DNA of 64,000 bases from Paraburkholderia acidisoli (GTDB taxonomy: Bacteria > Pseudomonadota > Gammaproteobacteria > Burkholderiales > Burkholderiaceae), in the NCBI RefSeq assembly GCF_009789675.1, contig NZ_CP046914.1, positions 744,001-808,000 on the forward strand, given 5' to 3'. Every line of letters begins with the position of its first letter. Position 1 is the first letter of the stretch. Below the pieces are notes generated by a model that was given only the letters and a program-made list of their open reading frames with translations, did no database searches and was not told the DNA's origin. The position numbers were made by a program, and so were the translations under genes. Shown here piece after piece: positions 1 through 8,536 of this stretch.

Positions 1-228
1 CGGCGCGAGAATGCAGGTGCCCGCGAGCACGCCCAGCACGATCGACCAGACGCCCGCTTTGAACGAAAGGCCCACGAGCACGGGAAAACTGCCGAGCACC
101 GAAGTGGAGAAAGTATTGCAGCCGCCGAACAGCAGCCGGAAGAGATCGATGGGACGCGCATAGCGCGAAGCATCGGGAATACGTTCGAAACCGAAAGTCT
201 CGATCTGGGTAATGCTGTTATCGCTCAT
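1..228 (-). CDS. NCS1-family (purine/cytosine permease-like) transporter, N-terminal part
   Basis: The first 76 codons of a leftward gene are present; the rest lies beyond the window edge. The start ATG is at 228. The N-terminus reads MSDNSITQIETFGFERIP and continues with a Phe-Gly-Gly-Cys-Asn stretch and hydrophobic residues, which resembles the first membrane segment of purine-cytosine permease (NCS1) transporters. Such proteins import nucleobases, hydantoins or related nitrogen compounds with Na+ or H+. It lies downstream of the LysR gene on the same strand, so it may bring in the substrate of the neighbouring oxidoreductase/ureohydrolase cluster. Family assignment rests only on this short N-terminus, and the substrate is unknown. 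Confidence 0.6.
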   Translation of the reverse strand, partial: MSDNSITQIETFGFERIPDASRYARPIDLFRLLFGGCNTFSTSVLGSFPVLVGLSFKAGVWSIVLGVLAGTCILAP

Positions 229-385
229 TGTCTCACTCCATTGAGCGCCGATCCGGCTCGTAAAATCACCGGTCGACGCACTGTCAACGCCTGAGGTTCA
301 CTCTACTGGATGATGACGCGGGCCTTATCACGGATTCCCGTCATTCACATCGCAGGCGGCCAATGTATGGCGTTATCTGTCCGTG

Positions 386-1333
386 CTAGTCATGATCGGC
401 GGCCGATTCAACGAGTGGTGCGGGCAAGCTCGTATTCAACTCGTACACGCCCAGCAGGTCCTCGCAGAACGCGCGCACGATGGGCTTTTCCGCCGAACTG
501 CGTTTCATCGCGAGATGCATTGGCACGTCGAAGCCGAATTGCGTACGGCCGAGTGCGCGTATGAGACCGCGTTGCTCGAACGGCTCCCCATGGTGCGCCG
601 GTAGATAGCCAATATGACTGCCCGAGAGAATCAGCACCGTGGCGGCGTCGATACTATCGGCAATGGCGGTGACGGGCCGGTCGCCGATGCCCGCCAATTC
701 CTCCGGCACAGGATAGCTGCGCCAGACCCAGTCGTGCGCCCGCAAATCTTCCGCGGTCACGTGCGGCGCCTTATGAAACAGCGGATGCCCGCGCCCGCAG
801 CAAATCACCTGGCGTTCGCTGAACAACTCCGTATAAGCGAGCCCCGCCACGCGGTGCCAGAAGTAACCGATCGCCATGTCGAGCTGATTATTGACAAGGC
901 CTTCTTCGAGTTCCTGCGGCGCCGCGACTTTCATCGTGAAGCGCACCGCCTGATCGCGCTTGCGAAACGCACCGACGGCTTCCGCGAGCCGCGCGTTCTC
1001 CACCTGCGAAGCCTGCCCGATCAAGCCGATGCTGAGCGTGCCGACGAGTTTGCGGTCGATATCGCGCACGCGCGCGACGAACTCCGTGGTGGCCGCCACC
1101 AGCGCGCGCGCCGAAGGCACGAAGCGCTCGCCTTTCGACGTGAGCCGAAAACCGCCGCGACCGCGCTCGCAAAGCTTGAACCCCACGCGCGCTTCGAGCG
1201 CCGAAAGCTGCGTGCTGATGGTGGACTGACGCACGCCGAGCGTGGCTTCGGCAGCCGTGATGCCACGCGCGTCCACCACGGCGAGAAACACACGAATCAG
1301 CCGCAGATCGAGATCGGAAGTATTGGAGAACAT
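386..1333 (-). CDS. LysR-family transcriptional regulator
   Basis: A 315-residue LysR-type regulator of usual family length. The N-terminal winged helix-turn-helix occupies roughly residues 8-65 (FLAVVDARGITAAEATLGV, then QSTISTQLSALEARVGFKL). A periplasmic-binding-protein-like effector domain follows from about residue 90. I chose ATG 1333 because it precedes the conserved helix by the usual few residues; an upstream TTG would add only six. It is 50 bp downstream of the FAD oxidoreductase gene and on the same strand, and the permease gene follows. It probably controls one or both of these. The effector is not deducible. Confidence 0.9.
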   Translation of the reverse strand: MFSNTSDLDLRLIRVFLAVVDARGITAAEATLGVRQSTISTQLSALEARVGFKLCERGRGGFRLTSKGERFVPSARALVAATTEFVARVRDIDRKLVGTLSIGLIGQASQVENARLAEAVGAFRKRDQAVRFTMKVAAPQELEEGLVNNQLDMAIGYFWHRVAGLAYTELFSERQVICCGRGHPLFHKAPHVTAEDLRAHDWVWRSYPVPEELAGIGDRPVTAIADSIDAATVLILSGSHIGYLPAHHGEPFEQRGLIRALGRTQFGFDVPMHLAMKRSSAEKPIVRAFCEDLLGVYELNTSLPAPLVESAADHD

Positions 1334-1383
1334 GCTGGGTCGTATCCGCAAAACGGCGCTTCACCGGAAGCGCCGAAACTCAC

Positions 1384-2868
1384 TCACATCGGGAAACCCA
1401 TGGCCTTGATGCCTTTGATCCAGGCGCGCTTCCAGCCACCTTCGGCGTCGGCGCCGTCGAAGGCATGGAACGTGACTTTCGCGGCCAGCCAGCGCACCGG
1501 TTCGGGCGGAATATACGTGGGGCTCAGCTTTGCGATATCGAGTTCGCGCTCGGGACTCTCCCGATCGAACAGGATATTGAGGCCCATGAATGCGCCGAAG
1601 CGGCTCGCGGCCACGCCGAATCCCGTATAGCCCGCGACGAATACCGCTTTATCGCCGAGGTAGCGTTTTGCGAACACCGACCCGCGCGAGCAGTAATCGA
1701 TCGGTCCGCCCCAGGCGTGCGAGAAACGCACGTCGGCGAGTTGCGGAAACGTACGATAAAAGGCCTGCGCGAGGCGATAGTAAGTTTCCGCCTGCTGGTC
1801 CTGCGGCGGGTTGGGGTCGCCGTCGAAGTGATAACTCACCAGACCGCCGAAGATGATGTTGTTGTTCTTCGTGAGGCGGAAGTAATTGAGCTGCGTGCGC
1901 GTATCGTAAATGCCCTGGCGGTTTTTCCAGCCGATGCGCGCGAGTTGTTCTTCCGTGAGCGGTTCCGTGGCGAGCACGTGATCGCGCACCTGCAACACAC
2001 GACGGTTGATGTCGGGAATGCCCACTTTCGCGGTGCCACTGCCGAACACCACACGCGGCGCGCGCACGCTGCCTTCGGGTGTCTTCACATGGACCGTGCT
2101 GCCTTCGTCGGCGACTTCGGTGAGCGGCGTGTGTTCGTAGAGCTTCACGCCCAGCGAGAGCGCCGCGCGCTTGAGTCCCCACGCGAGCTTGGCCGGATGC
2201 ACGATGCCGCTGCGATTGCGCGACCACAACGCGCCCGCGAACAAGGGTGAGTCGAGTTGTTCGCGCGTGGCTTTGGCGTCGAGCAACGCCACGTTGTGAC
2301 CGTATTGCGTGTGCAGATCGTAGTCGGCGCGCAAATGTTCGACGTGCTCGGGATCGACGGCGACGGTCATTTCGCCGTTCCATTCGATATCGGCGTCGAT
2401 GTCGTAGCGCTTCAGCGTTTCCTCGAAACCGTCGAGATTGTGATGACCAAAGGCTTCGAGTTGCGCGATGTCGTTCGGAAAGACCCGCACGGCATTCGGC
2501 AAGCCATGCATCACCGAAGTCGAAATGATGCCGCCCGCGCGGCCCGACGCACCATGCGCCACCCGGCCCGCTTCGATCAGCACCACGTTCAGATGCGGCA
2601 TCTGCTCCTTGGCCTGCACCGCCGTCCACAGGCCCGTGAAGCCGCCGCCCACGATCAGAAGGTCCGCGCTCACATCGGCAGTGAGTTTGGGCTCGGTCGG
2701 CGGCTCGGCGGGATTGTCGAGCCAGTACGGAAAGAATCGCGTGCGCGACAGCGCTTCCTGTACGCTCAATGCGCGCGGCGCGCCCGGGGCTTTCGTGGCG
2801 CCTTGCGGCCGTTGCGGCGCATCGGCGCTCACGCGCGCTTGCGCTTTCAGTTCGGCGGAGGGACTCAT
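1384..2868 (-). CDS. FAD-dependent amine/amino-acid oxidoreductase (DAO family, PuuB/OrdL-like)
   Basis: A 494-residue flavoprotein. The Rossmann FAD-binding motif DLLIVGGGFTGLWTA lies near residue 60, followed by the GRAGGI segment typical of the DAO/gamma-glutamylputrescine oxidase (PuuB/OrdL) family. The C-terminal part has HAWGGPIDY and GYTGFGVAAS, which form the second half of the FAD fold. Family members oxidatively deaminate amines or N-alkyl amino acids to aldehydes. A cupin gene precedes it and a LysR gene follows on the same strand. An aldehyde dehydrogenase lies in the divergent arm and could remove the aldehyde product. I chose ATG 2868 because upstream codons in frame overlap the cupin gene and look non-coding. 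The exact substrate is inferred only from context. Confidence 0.85.
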   Translation of the reverse strand: MSPSAELKAQARVSADAPQRPQGATKAPGAPRALSVQEALSRTRFFPYWLDNPAEPPTEPKLTADVSADLLIVGGGFTGLWTAVQAKEQMPHLNVVLIEAGRVAHGASGRAGGIISTSVMHGLPNAVRVFPNDIAQLEAFGHHNLDGFEETLKRYDIDADIEWNGEMTVAVDPEHVEHLRADYDLHTQYGHNVALLDAKATREQLDSPLFAGALWSRNRSGIVHPAKLAWGLKRAALSLGVKLYEHTPLTEVADEGSTVHVKTPEGSVRAPRVVFGSGTAKVGIPDINRRVLQVRDHVLATEPLTEEQLARIGWKNRQGIYDTRTQLNYFRLTKNNNIIFGGLVSYHFDGDPNPPQDQQAETYYRLAQAFYRTFPQLADVRFSHAWGGPIDYCSRGSVFAKRYLGDKAVFVAGYTGFGVAASRFGAFMGLNILFDRESPERELDIAKLSPTYIPPEPVRWLAAKVTFHAFDGADAEGGWKRAWIKGIKAMGFPM

Positions 2869-2927
2869 GATGGGCTTCACTTCTTCAAAGCATAAGAAAC
2901 GATGCCGCCCGCATGGGGCGGCACACT

Positions 2928-3272
2928 TCAGGCCTGTTCGAGCACGACGTAAAACTTCTTCGCGTCTTCGAGCGTTTCCCAACGGCCCGCAAAACCGGCC
3001 GGCAGCAAGTAACCTTCGCCTGCGCTGAATTCCTTGCGCGCGCCTTGGGCGTCGGTGAGTGCGATCTTGCCTTCCACGAGCCACACGGCTTCGTCGGCGG
3101 TCGTTGCGGGGAAATCCACCGCGCCGACCTTGCCTTCCCACCAGCCAACCACGTAGTTGTTATTCTTGCCGGCGCTCGCGCGCCAATCGCTTTCGTCCAT
3201 GCCGTATTCCAGCTTGGTGAATTCGCCGATGCCCGCGCCGAGCGGCACGATGTCCTGAATCAGTTTGCTCAT
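2928..3272 (-). CDS. Small cupin-domain protein (EutQ/DUF861-like)
   Basis: A 114-residue single cupin. It has a Trp-rich N-terminal strand (VVGWWEGKVGAV) and the cupin core DEAVWLVEGKIALTDAQG, followed by an EFSAGEGYLLPAGFAGRWE strand. Short cupins of this type often sit next to FAD oxidoreductases in amine-catabolic clusters; their role is uncertain. It is first in the leftward arm, 59 bp before the oxidoreductase, and shares an intergenic region of about 195 bp with the divergent LuxR-type gene. The usual multi-histidine metal set is not obvious, so it may be a non-catalytic or differently liganded cupin. Confidence 0.8.
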   Translation of the reverse strand: MSKLIQDIVPLGAGIGEFTKLEYGMDESDWRASAGKNNNYVVGWWEGKVGAVDFPATTADEAVWLVEGKIALTDAQGARKEFSAGEGYLLPAGFAGRWETLEDAKKFYVVLEQA

Positions 3273-3411
3273 ATCGTTCCTGTCGATGTCGAATCGATGC
3301 TGTTTGTCTAGCGCTGTCAAAGTTACCGACTGCCGCGCTCGCGGTATGCCCCCCCTCAGGGGGGACAAGCCGCGTTTTCTCGCCGATACGAACCCCGCGC
3401 CCGAGCCTTTT

Positions 3412-3439
3412 TTGGCGGCCAAAACGCTTCGGCTATAAT
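3412..3439 (+). promoter_or_regulatory. Sigma70-like promoter of the LuxR-type gene
   Basis: A perfect -10 hexamer TATAAT (3434-3439) lies 16 bp downstream of TTGGCG (3412-3417). It is 28 bp upstream of the LuxR-type start codon, which has a GAAGGGG ribosome binding site just before it. This is one of the clearest promoters in the window. Confidence 0.6.
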
Positions 3440-3467
3440 CGATCGGCCTTTTACGAAGGGGCGCGCC

Positions 3468-4298
3468 ATGCTGCTCAACGTACCCCCGCTCAACCGCGAA
3501 CACCCCAATTTTCCGCTTTCGTTTAAAACACTCGGCAATCTGATCGAGGCCGTCGGCACGCCCGATTTCGTGCCGCGACTCACGCTGCTCGTGAACGAAG
3601 TGGTGCCCGTCAACGTCGTGCACATCGAGCGTTCGCGCGTGGACAGCACGATGCCCACAGGCTTTCGTTGCGAGTGGATCGGCAGCGGCGGCGTTGGCAT
3701 GGACAATGGCGAAATCTCCGACGTCATGACGCTCTATTACGATCGCTTTTACGAAAGCGATCCGTTGTTCGCCGGAATTCGGGGCAAGATCGGTACGATG
3801 CTGGTCGTGCGCGATATCGGGGCCATGCCGCCCAATGAGTTTCGTCAGCGTTTATTCGACGAAGCGCGCATTGCGCACGAATGCGTTCTGGCGCGCGGCA
3901 CACGGCACGCACAAGATTCCATCGCACTCGAACGCGGCTTGCGCGAACCGGCGTTTTCACTCGCGGAAATGAACCGTTTTCGCGGCATCAGTGAGTTTCT
4001 GTTTCCGCTGCTCGAATTGCATGCGTCCACGAGCGCCGCGCGCCGCATTGCGCACGCGGCGCCGTTCATGCATCCGCTCGCGCAATTCGACGCGCGTATC
4101 GCCACCGACAATGTGCGTCTCTCGCGCCGCGAATACGAACTCTGCACGCACCTCATTTCCGGAAAAACGATTCCGGAAACCGCGCAGATTCTCGACGTGC
4201 GCCTAGGCACGGCCGAATCCTACGTGAAGCGCGCATTTGCCAAACTCGGCGTGCGGACCAAGCGCGAACTGATCGCTTGGGGCACGGCGGCGCGATAG
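3468..4298 (+). CDS. LuxR-type (C-terminal HTH) transcriptional regulator
   Basis: A 276-residue regulator with a GerE/LuxR helix-turn-helix at the C-terminus (about residues 207-265: LSRREYELCTHLISGKT, IPETAQILDVRLGTAESYVKRAFAKLGV). The N-terminal 190 residues do not show the autoinducer-binding signature of quorum-sensing LuxR proteins and lack a receiver Asp pocket, so it is probably an effector-binding or stand-alone regulator. A GAAGGGG ribosome binding site precedes ATG 3468. It heads the rightward arm, with the ureohydrolase and aldehyde dehydrogenase downstream. It therefore probably controls guanidino-compound catabolism, possibly through the dyad at 4356. Confidence 0.85.
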   Translation: MLLNVPPLNREHPNFPLSFKTLGNLIEAVGTPDFVPRLTLLVNEVVPVNVVHIERSRVDSTMPTGFRCEWIGSGGVGMDNGEISDVMTLYYDRFYESDPLFAGIRGKIGTMLVVRDIGAMPPNEFRQRLFDEARIAHECVLARGTRHAQDSIALERGLREPAFSLAEMNRFRGISEFLFPLLELHASTSAARRIAHAAPFMHPLAQFDARIATDNVRLSRREYELCTHLISGKTIPETAQILDVRLGTAESYVKRAFAKLGVRTKRELIAWGTAAR

Positions 4299-4355
4299 TC
4301 GCGCGCGTCGCCATGGCGGTCCGGCACCGCGCACGCACGAGGTAAAGCCTCGTTC

Positions 4356-4375
4356 ACATCGATTCGCGTCGATGT
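4356..4375. promoter_or_regulatory. Inverted repeat upstream of the ureohydrolase gene
   Basis: ACATCGA-N6-TCGATGT, a perfect 7-bp dyad, lies about 87 bp upstream of the ureohydrolase start. It is a candidate operator for the adjacent LuxR-type or the LysR regulator. A shorter related sequence (CATCGATTCG read on the minus strand, 3290-3299) lies just upstream of the divergent cupin gene. The link between the two is inference. Confidence 0.4.
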
Positions 4376-4461
4376 AAACATTCCCACTTCGTTATTTGCC
4401 ACCGCGTGTTTGGCCCTACCATCGCCCGATCGAATTGACATCAACGATCGGAGACTTGCAG

Positions 4462-5412
4462 ATGGAGCGCCAACTCAATCAGCCCATGGGCGGCAACGAC
4501 ATGCCGCGGTTCGGTGGCATTGCCACGATGATGCGCCTGCCGCAAGCCGAAACGACGGAAGGACTCGACGTATGCTTCGTCGGCGTGCCGCTCGACATCG
4601 GCACCTCGAACCGTTCGGGCACGCGCTTCGGGCCGCGCCAGATTCGCAGCGAATCCGTGCTGCTGCGCCCGTACAACATGGCCACGCGTGCCGCGCCGTT
4701 CGACTCGCTGCAAGTTGCCGATATCGGCGACGTGGCGACCAATCCCTATGACCTGAAGGACTCGATTCGCCTGATCGAAAGCGCGTACGACCGCATCGTC
4801 GAAACGGGCTGCCGCCCGATCACGCTCGGCGGCGACCACACGATCGCGTGGCCGATCCTGCGCGCGCTGCACAAGAAGTACGGCAAGGTCGCGGTCGTGC
4901 ATATCGACGCGCACGCCGACGTCAACGACACCATGTTCGGCGGGAAAATCGCGCATGGCACGCCGTTTCGCCGCGCGGTGGAAGACGGTCTGCTCCAGTG
5001 CGACAAGGTCACGCAAATCGGTTTGCGCGGCACCGGTTACCACGCCGACGACTTCGACTGGTGCCGCCAGCAAGGCTTCACGGTCGTGCAGGCCGAGGAA
5101 TGCTGGAACCGCTCGCTCAAGCCGCTCATGGAAGACGTGCGCGCGCGCGTGGGCGACACGCCCGTGTACCTGAGCTTCGATATCGACGGTCTCGATCCTG
5201 CCTTCGCGCCTGGCACGGGCACGCCCGAAGTGGGTGGCCTCACCGTGCAGCAAGGGCTCGAAATCGTGCGCGGCATGAAGGGCCTCAACGTCGTGGGCGC
5301 CGATCTCGTGGAAGTCTCGCCGCCTTACGACCAGGCGGGCACAACGGCTTTGGTGGGCGCGAACCTCGCGTTCGAAATGCTCTGCATCATGCCGGGCGTG
5401 GCCTACCGCTAA
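4462..5412 (+). CDS. Ureohydrolase: agmatinase / guanidinobutyrase family
   Basis: A 316-residue binuclear Mn2+ hydrolase of the arginase/agmatinase superfamily that releases urea from a guanidino compound. All metal motifs are present: GGDHTIAWP near residue 120, HIDAHADVND near 150 and SFDIDGLDPAFAPGTGTPE near 240. The N-terminal RFGPRQIR segment is typical of agmatinases and guanidinobutyrases. ATG 4462 was chosen because it gives the family's usual N-terminus. The aldehyde dehydrogenase begins 35 bp downstream and is probably cotranscribed. Family signatures do not separate agmatine, guanidinobutyrate and guanidinopropionate, so the substrate is left open and no symbol is given. Confidence 0.9.
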   Translation: MERQLNQPMGGNDMPRFGGIATMMRLPQAETTEGLDVCFVGVPLDIGTSNRSGTRFGPRQIRSESVLLRPYNMATRAAPFDSLQVADIGDVATNPYDLKDSIRLIESAYDRIVETGCRPITLGGDHTIAWPILRALHKKYGKVAVVHIDAHADVNDTMFGGKIAHGTPFRRAVEDGLLQCDKVTQIGLRGTGYHADDFDWCRQQGFTVVQAEECWNRSLKPLMEDVRARVGDTPVYLSFDIDGLDPAFAPGTGTPEVGGLTVQQGLEIVRGMKGLNVVGADLVEVSPPYDQAGTTALVGANLAFEMLCIMPGVAYR

Positions 5413-5447
5413 CGCCTCATCGCACGCACAGACAACGAGGAGACATC

Positions 5448-6929
5448 ATGGCCACGATTCCCGAACGACACAGCGACAACGCATTCGTGCTGCCCGCCGC
5501 AACCGTTGCGGGCGCAACGATACGCGCCACGAACGCGCAAGCCTGCTCGCCCATTTGCAACGCCGCGAGCGGCGAGACAATCGGCTGGCAGGAACATGCG
5601 AGCGAAGCCGTCGTCGATCGCGCCGTGCACGCCGCACGCGACGCGCTCATCGCATGGCGTCACACCACGCCCGGCGCGCGCGGCAAGCTGCTGCGCAAGA
5701 TCGCCGAACTGCTGGACGCCGATCGCACGCGCCTCGCGGCCATGCAGATGCGCGTGAGCGGCAAGCCGCCGTTCGAAGCCGATCTCGACGTGAGCGACGC
5801 CGTCGCCACGTTCAACTACTACGCGGGGCTGTGCGAGAACGCGGCGCTGTTCGCGGCCGAAACCGTGCAGGTCCCCGACGACGCCCTGCTCGCGCAACGC
5901 ACGCACGAACCCGTGGGCGTGGCCGCCCTGATCGTGCCGTGGAACTTCCCCATGGTCACCACCGCGTGGAAACTCGCGCCGGCGTTGGCGGCCGGTTGCA
6001 CCGTCGTGCTCAAGCCCTCCGAACTCACTTCGCCGACCGAACACATGCTCGTCGATATCGTGAGCGAGGCGGGCGTACCCGATGGCGTCGTGAACGTGGT
6101 GAACGGCGGCGGCGAAGTGGGCGCGTGGCTCGCGGCGCATCCGCTCGTCGACAAGGTCTCGTTCACGGGCAGCACCGCCGTGGGCCGCAAGGTGATGCAA
6201 ACGGCCGCGCAGGACATGAAACGCGTCACGCTAGAACTGGGCGGCAAGTCGGCGTTGATCGTGCGCGCGGACGCCGACGTGGCGCACGCCGTTTCGCTCG
6301 CGGTGGGCGGCGCGTTCGCAAACGCGGGCCAAATGTGCTCGGCCACGGCGCGCATTCTCGTGCACGACGATCTGTATCGCAAGTTCATGGCCGCGTTCGA
6401 AACGGCCGTGCGCGCGCTCGTGGTCGCGCCGCCGCACGGCGAAAACACCGCCATGGGTCCGCTCGTGAGTGCCGCCCAGCATGCGCGCGTGACGGCGCTC
6501 GTCGCGCAAGGCGTGGCGGAGGGCGCGCAAATCGCCTTCACGGGTACGCTCGATACGGGCTGTAGGGATGGCTTTTTCATGGCGCCCGTGGTGATCGCCG
6601 AACCCGCGGCCAGCAACGTGCTGTGGACCGACGAAGTATTCGGTCCAGTAGCCTGCGTGAAATCGTTTCGTTCGGATGACGAAGCCATTACCCTGGCCAA
6701 CGGCACGCGCTATGGCCTGGTCGCGACCGTCGTCACGCAAGACACGAACGCGGCGCGCCGTTACAAGGCGCAATTGCGCGCGGGCCTCGTGTGGGTCAAC
6801 ACGCCTCAACTGATCTTTCCGCAGGTCTGCTGGGGCGGACTCGGGTTGAGCGGCCTCGGTCGCGAGTTGGGCTTAGCCGGCCTGCGCAGCTACCAGGAAT
6901 TGCGCCACACCGTGGAAGCGCGCGCCTGA
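5448..6929 (+). CDS. NAD(P)+-dependent aldehyde dehydrogenase (betaine/aminobutyraldehyde dehydrogenase-like)
   Basis: A 493-residue aldehyde dehydrogenase of full length. It has the cofactor-binding PWNFPMVTTAWKLAPALAAG and FTGSTAVGRKVM segments. The general-base Glu is in TLELGGKSALIV and the catalytic Cys in NAGQMCSATARIL. A GAGGAGA ribosome binding site precedes ATG 5448. The closest feel is to betaine-aldehyde, 4-aminobutyraldehyde or 4-guanidinobutyraldehyde dehydrogenases. It follows the ureohydrolase gene and would oxidise the aldehyde made by the FAD oxidoreductase of the other arm. This pathway role is inferred from position. Confidence 0.9.
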   Translation: MATIPERHSDNAFVLPAATVAGATIRATNAQACSPICNAASGETIGWQEHASEAVVDRAVHAARDALIAWRHTTPGARGKLLRKIAELLDADRTRLAAMQMRVSGKPPFEADLDVSDAVATFNYYAGLCENAALFAAETVQVPDDALLAQRTHEPVGVAALIVPWNFPMVTTAWKLAPALAAGCTVVLKPSELTSPTEHMLVDIVSEAGVPDGVVNVVNGGGEVGAWLAAHPLVDKVSFTGSTAVGRKVMQTAAQDMKRVTLELGGKSALIVRADADVAHAVSLAVGGAFANAGQMCSATARILVHDDLYRKFMAAFETAVRALVVAPPHGENTAMGPLVSAAQHARVTALVAQGVAEGAQIAFTGTLDTGCRDGFFMAPVVIAEPAASNVLWTDEVFGPVACVKSFRSDDEAITLANGTRYGLVATVVTQDTNAARRYKAQLRAGLVWVNTPQLIFPQVCWGGLGLSGLGRELGLAGLRSYQELRHTVEARA

Positions 6930-7071
6930 CGGCTATCGTGCCCGCAGCGCGCGCTGCGTCCGCTGCGCCGCGACATTTCGCCGGGCCGCCACCAATGCGG
7001 CCCGTGCGCGGCACACTCGGCTCGCGTGGCATAATCGCGCGATCGCCTTGGTCTTTTTCTCTTCTCGCGCC

Positions 7072-7467
7072 GTGCGCCGAATCCATCTCACGCTGGGCAG
7101 CCTGTTGGGAACGCTTGCGCTCCTCATGGCCACGCTCGCGCCCGTGGTTTCGCACTGGATCGCGCAGACTTCGCCGTCCATGCATGCCGCTTCGCCATGC
7201 GGCATGCCTTCCATGCAAGGCGACATGCACGCGGCCCCGGGCCACACGCATGGCAAGCCGGATCACGCCGATCTGCACGCCTCGGGCGGCATGGACGACT
7301 GCGGCTATTGCAGCTTTTTCGCGCACCTGCCGGCCGTGACCGGCGTTCCCGTGCCGCTTTTCGTGGTTGCGCGGCTCGTGCAGTCGCGCATCGCCACCCG
7401 CTTCGAAAGCGTGCGTCTCGCCGAATCCGCGAGTCATGCGCACGCTCGCGCCCCACCGTTGTCCTGA
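7072..7467 (+). CDS. DUF2946-type protein rich in His/Met/Cys
   Basis: A short exported or membrane-anchored protein of about 131 residues. One hydrophobic N-terminal helix (LGSLLGTLALLMATLAPVVSHW) is followed by a stretch dense in His, Met and Cys (MHAASPCGMPSMQGDMHA, then GHTHGKPDHADLHA) and a Cys-Gly-Tyr-Cys pair. This matches the DUF2946 family, found beside copper genes in beta-proteobacteria. I set the start at GTG 7072 because it gives the family-like MRRIHLTLG opening; TTG 7048 would add eight residues. Neither has a strong ribosome binding site. The nearby CopC gene supports a role in periplasmic copper handling (inference). Confidence 0.7.
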   Translation: MRRIHLTLGSLLGTLALLMATLAPVVSHWIAQTSPSMHAASPCGMPSMQGDMHAAPGHTHGKPDHADLHASGGMDDCGYCSFFAHLPAVTGVPVPLFVVARLVQSRIATRFESVRLAESASHAHARAPPLS

Positions 7468-7568
7468 GCACAGATCGAACGTTCCGCCGATGCGGTTGCG
7501 CGTCGGCGGCCTGCACGCGCGCATGACACTCGTGCCGCGCGTGGCTTCGCTCTCCAACAGGACATTCC

Positions 7569-8516
7569 ATGCCTGACTATTCGCCTTCCGGCCCCGCGCT
7601 ACGGGCCGCACACGCACGCGCCCGCAAAAGCACGAGCACGGGCAAACGCGCGTTCGCCAGTCGCGCAATTTCCGCGTCGATCGTGTTCGGCTGCACGTTC
7701 GCCTCCGGCGCGGCACACGCGCACGCCATCGCAGGCGACCGCGTGTTTCCCTCCACGCTTTCCGTCGACGATCCCGGTGTTGGCGACGAAGCCAATGTCG
7801 AATTCGGCCATCAACGCCTGCCCGGCGACGCCGGCGATCAAAGCGTCAATACGTTCAGTTTCGAATACGACAAGCTCATCACGCCGCGGCTCGCGTTCTC
7901 CGTGAATGGGGCCTACGTCATGCAGAACAACCCCACGGCACACGGCCTCGACAACTTCGGCGTGGGGCTCAAATACCTGCTCTACGTGAACGCCGCGCAC
8001 GAGTTCATGACGTCGGTTGGCGTGGATGCCGATCTCGGCGGCACGGGCAGCCGCGCGATCGCCGACAACTTCTCGACCCTTTCGCCCACGGTTTTCGCGG
8101 GCAAAGGCATGGGCGATCTGCCGGACTCGCTCGCGTGGCTGCGCCCCGTGGCGATCACGGGCGAAGCGGGCCCGTCGTTCACCACCGGCGGCGGCCAGCC
8201 CAACTCGTTCGACTACGGTTTCACCGTGCAATACAGCCTGCCGTATCTCCAGCAGCACGTGCACGACGTGGGCCTGCCGCAGCCGTTTGCGAACCTGATA
8301 CCGCTCGTGGAAATTCCGCTGTCGCGCAGCCAGGGCCAGACCACGGGCACCGTCAACCCCGGTTTCATCTGGATGAATCGCTACGGCCAGCTCGGTATCG
8401 AAGCACAGATTCCGATCAATCGTGCGAGCGGTTCGCACGTCGGCATTCTCGTGCAGGCGCATATCTTCTTCGACGACGTCGCGCCGCGCAGCATCGGCAA
8501 GCCGCTCTTTCAGTGA
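7569..8516 (+). CDS. Putative outer-membrane beta-barrel protein (copper cluster)
   Basis: A 315-residue protein of unrecognised specific function. A long Arg-rich N-terminus leads into a hydrophobic export segment ending GAAHAHA at about residue 54. Alternating strands rich in Gly, Tyr and Phe follow, and the protein ends with an aromatic residue near the C-terminus (SIGKPLFQ). This looks like an outer-membrane beta-barrel. It sits between the DUF2946 gene and copC, with only 20 bp to the copC start, so it is probably cotranscribed with both. A copper-related outer-membrane role is an inference from neighbours; no family name was recognised. Confidence 0.65.
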   Translation: MPDYSPSGPALRAAHARARKSTSTGKRAFASRAISASIVFGCTFASGAAHAHAIAGDRVFPSTLSVDDPGVGDEANVEFGHQRLPGDAGDQSVNTFSFEYDKLITPRLAFSVNGAYVMQNNPTAHGLDNFGVGLKYLLYVNAAHEFMTSVGVDADLGGTGSRAIADNFSTLSPTVFAGKGMGDLPDSLAWLRPVAITGEAGPSFTTGGGQPNSFDYGFTVQYSLPYLQQHVHDVGLPQPFANLIPLVEIPLSRSQGQTTGTVNPGFIWMNRYGQLGIEAQIPINRASGSHVGILVQAHIFFDDVAPRSIGKPLFQ

Positions 8517-8536
8517 TCTTTCAAAAGGACCTACGC

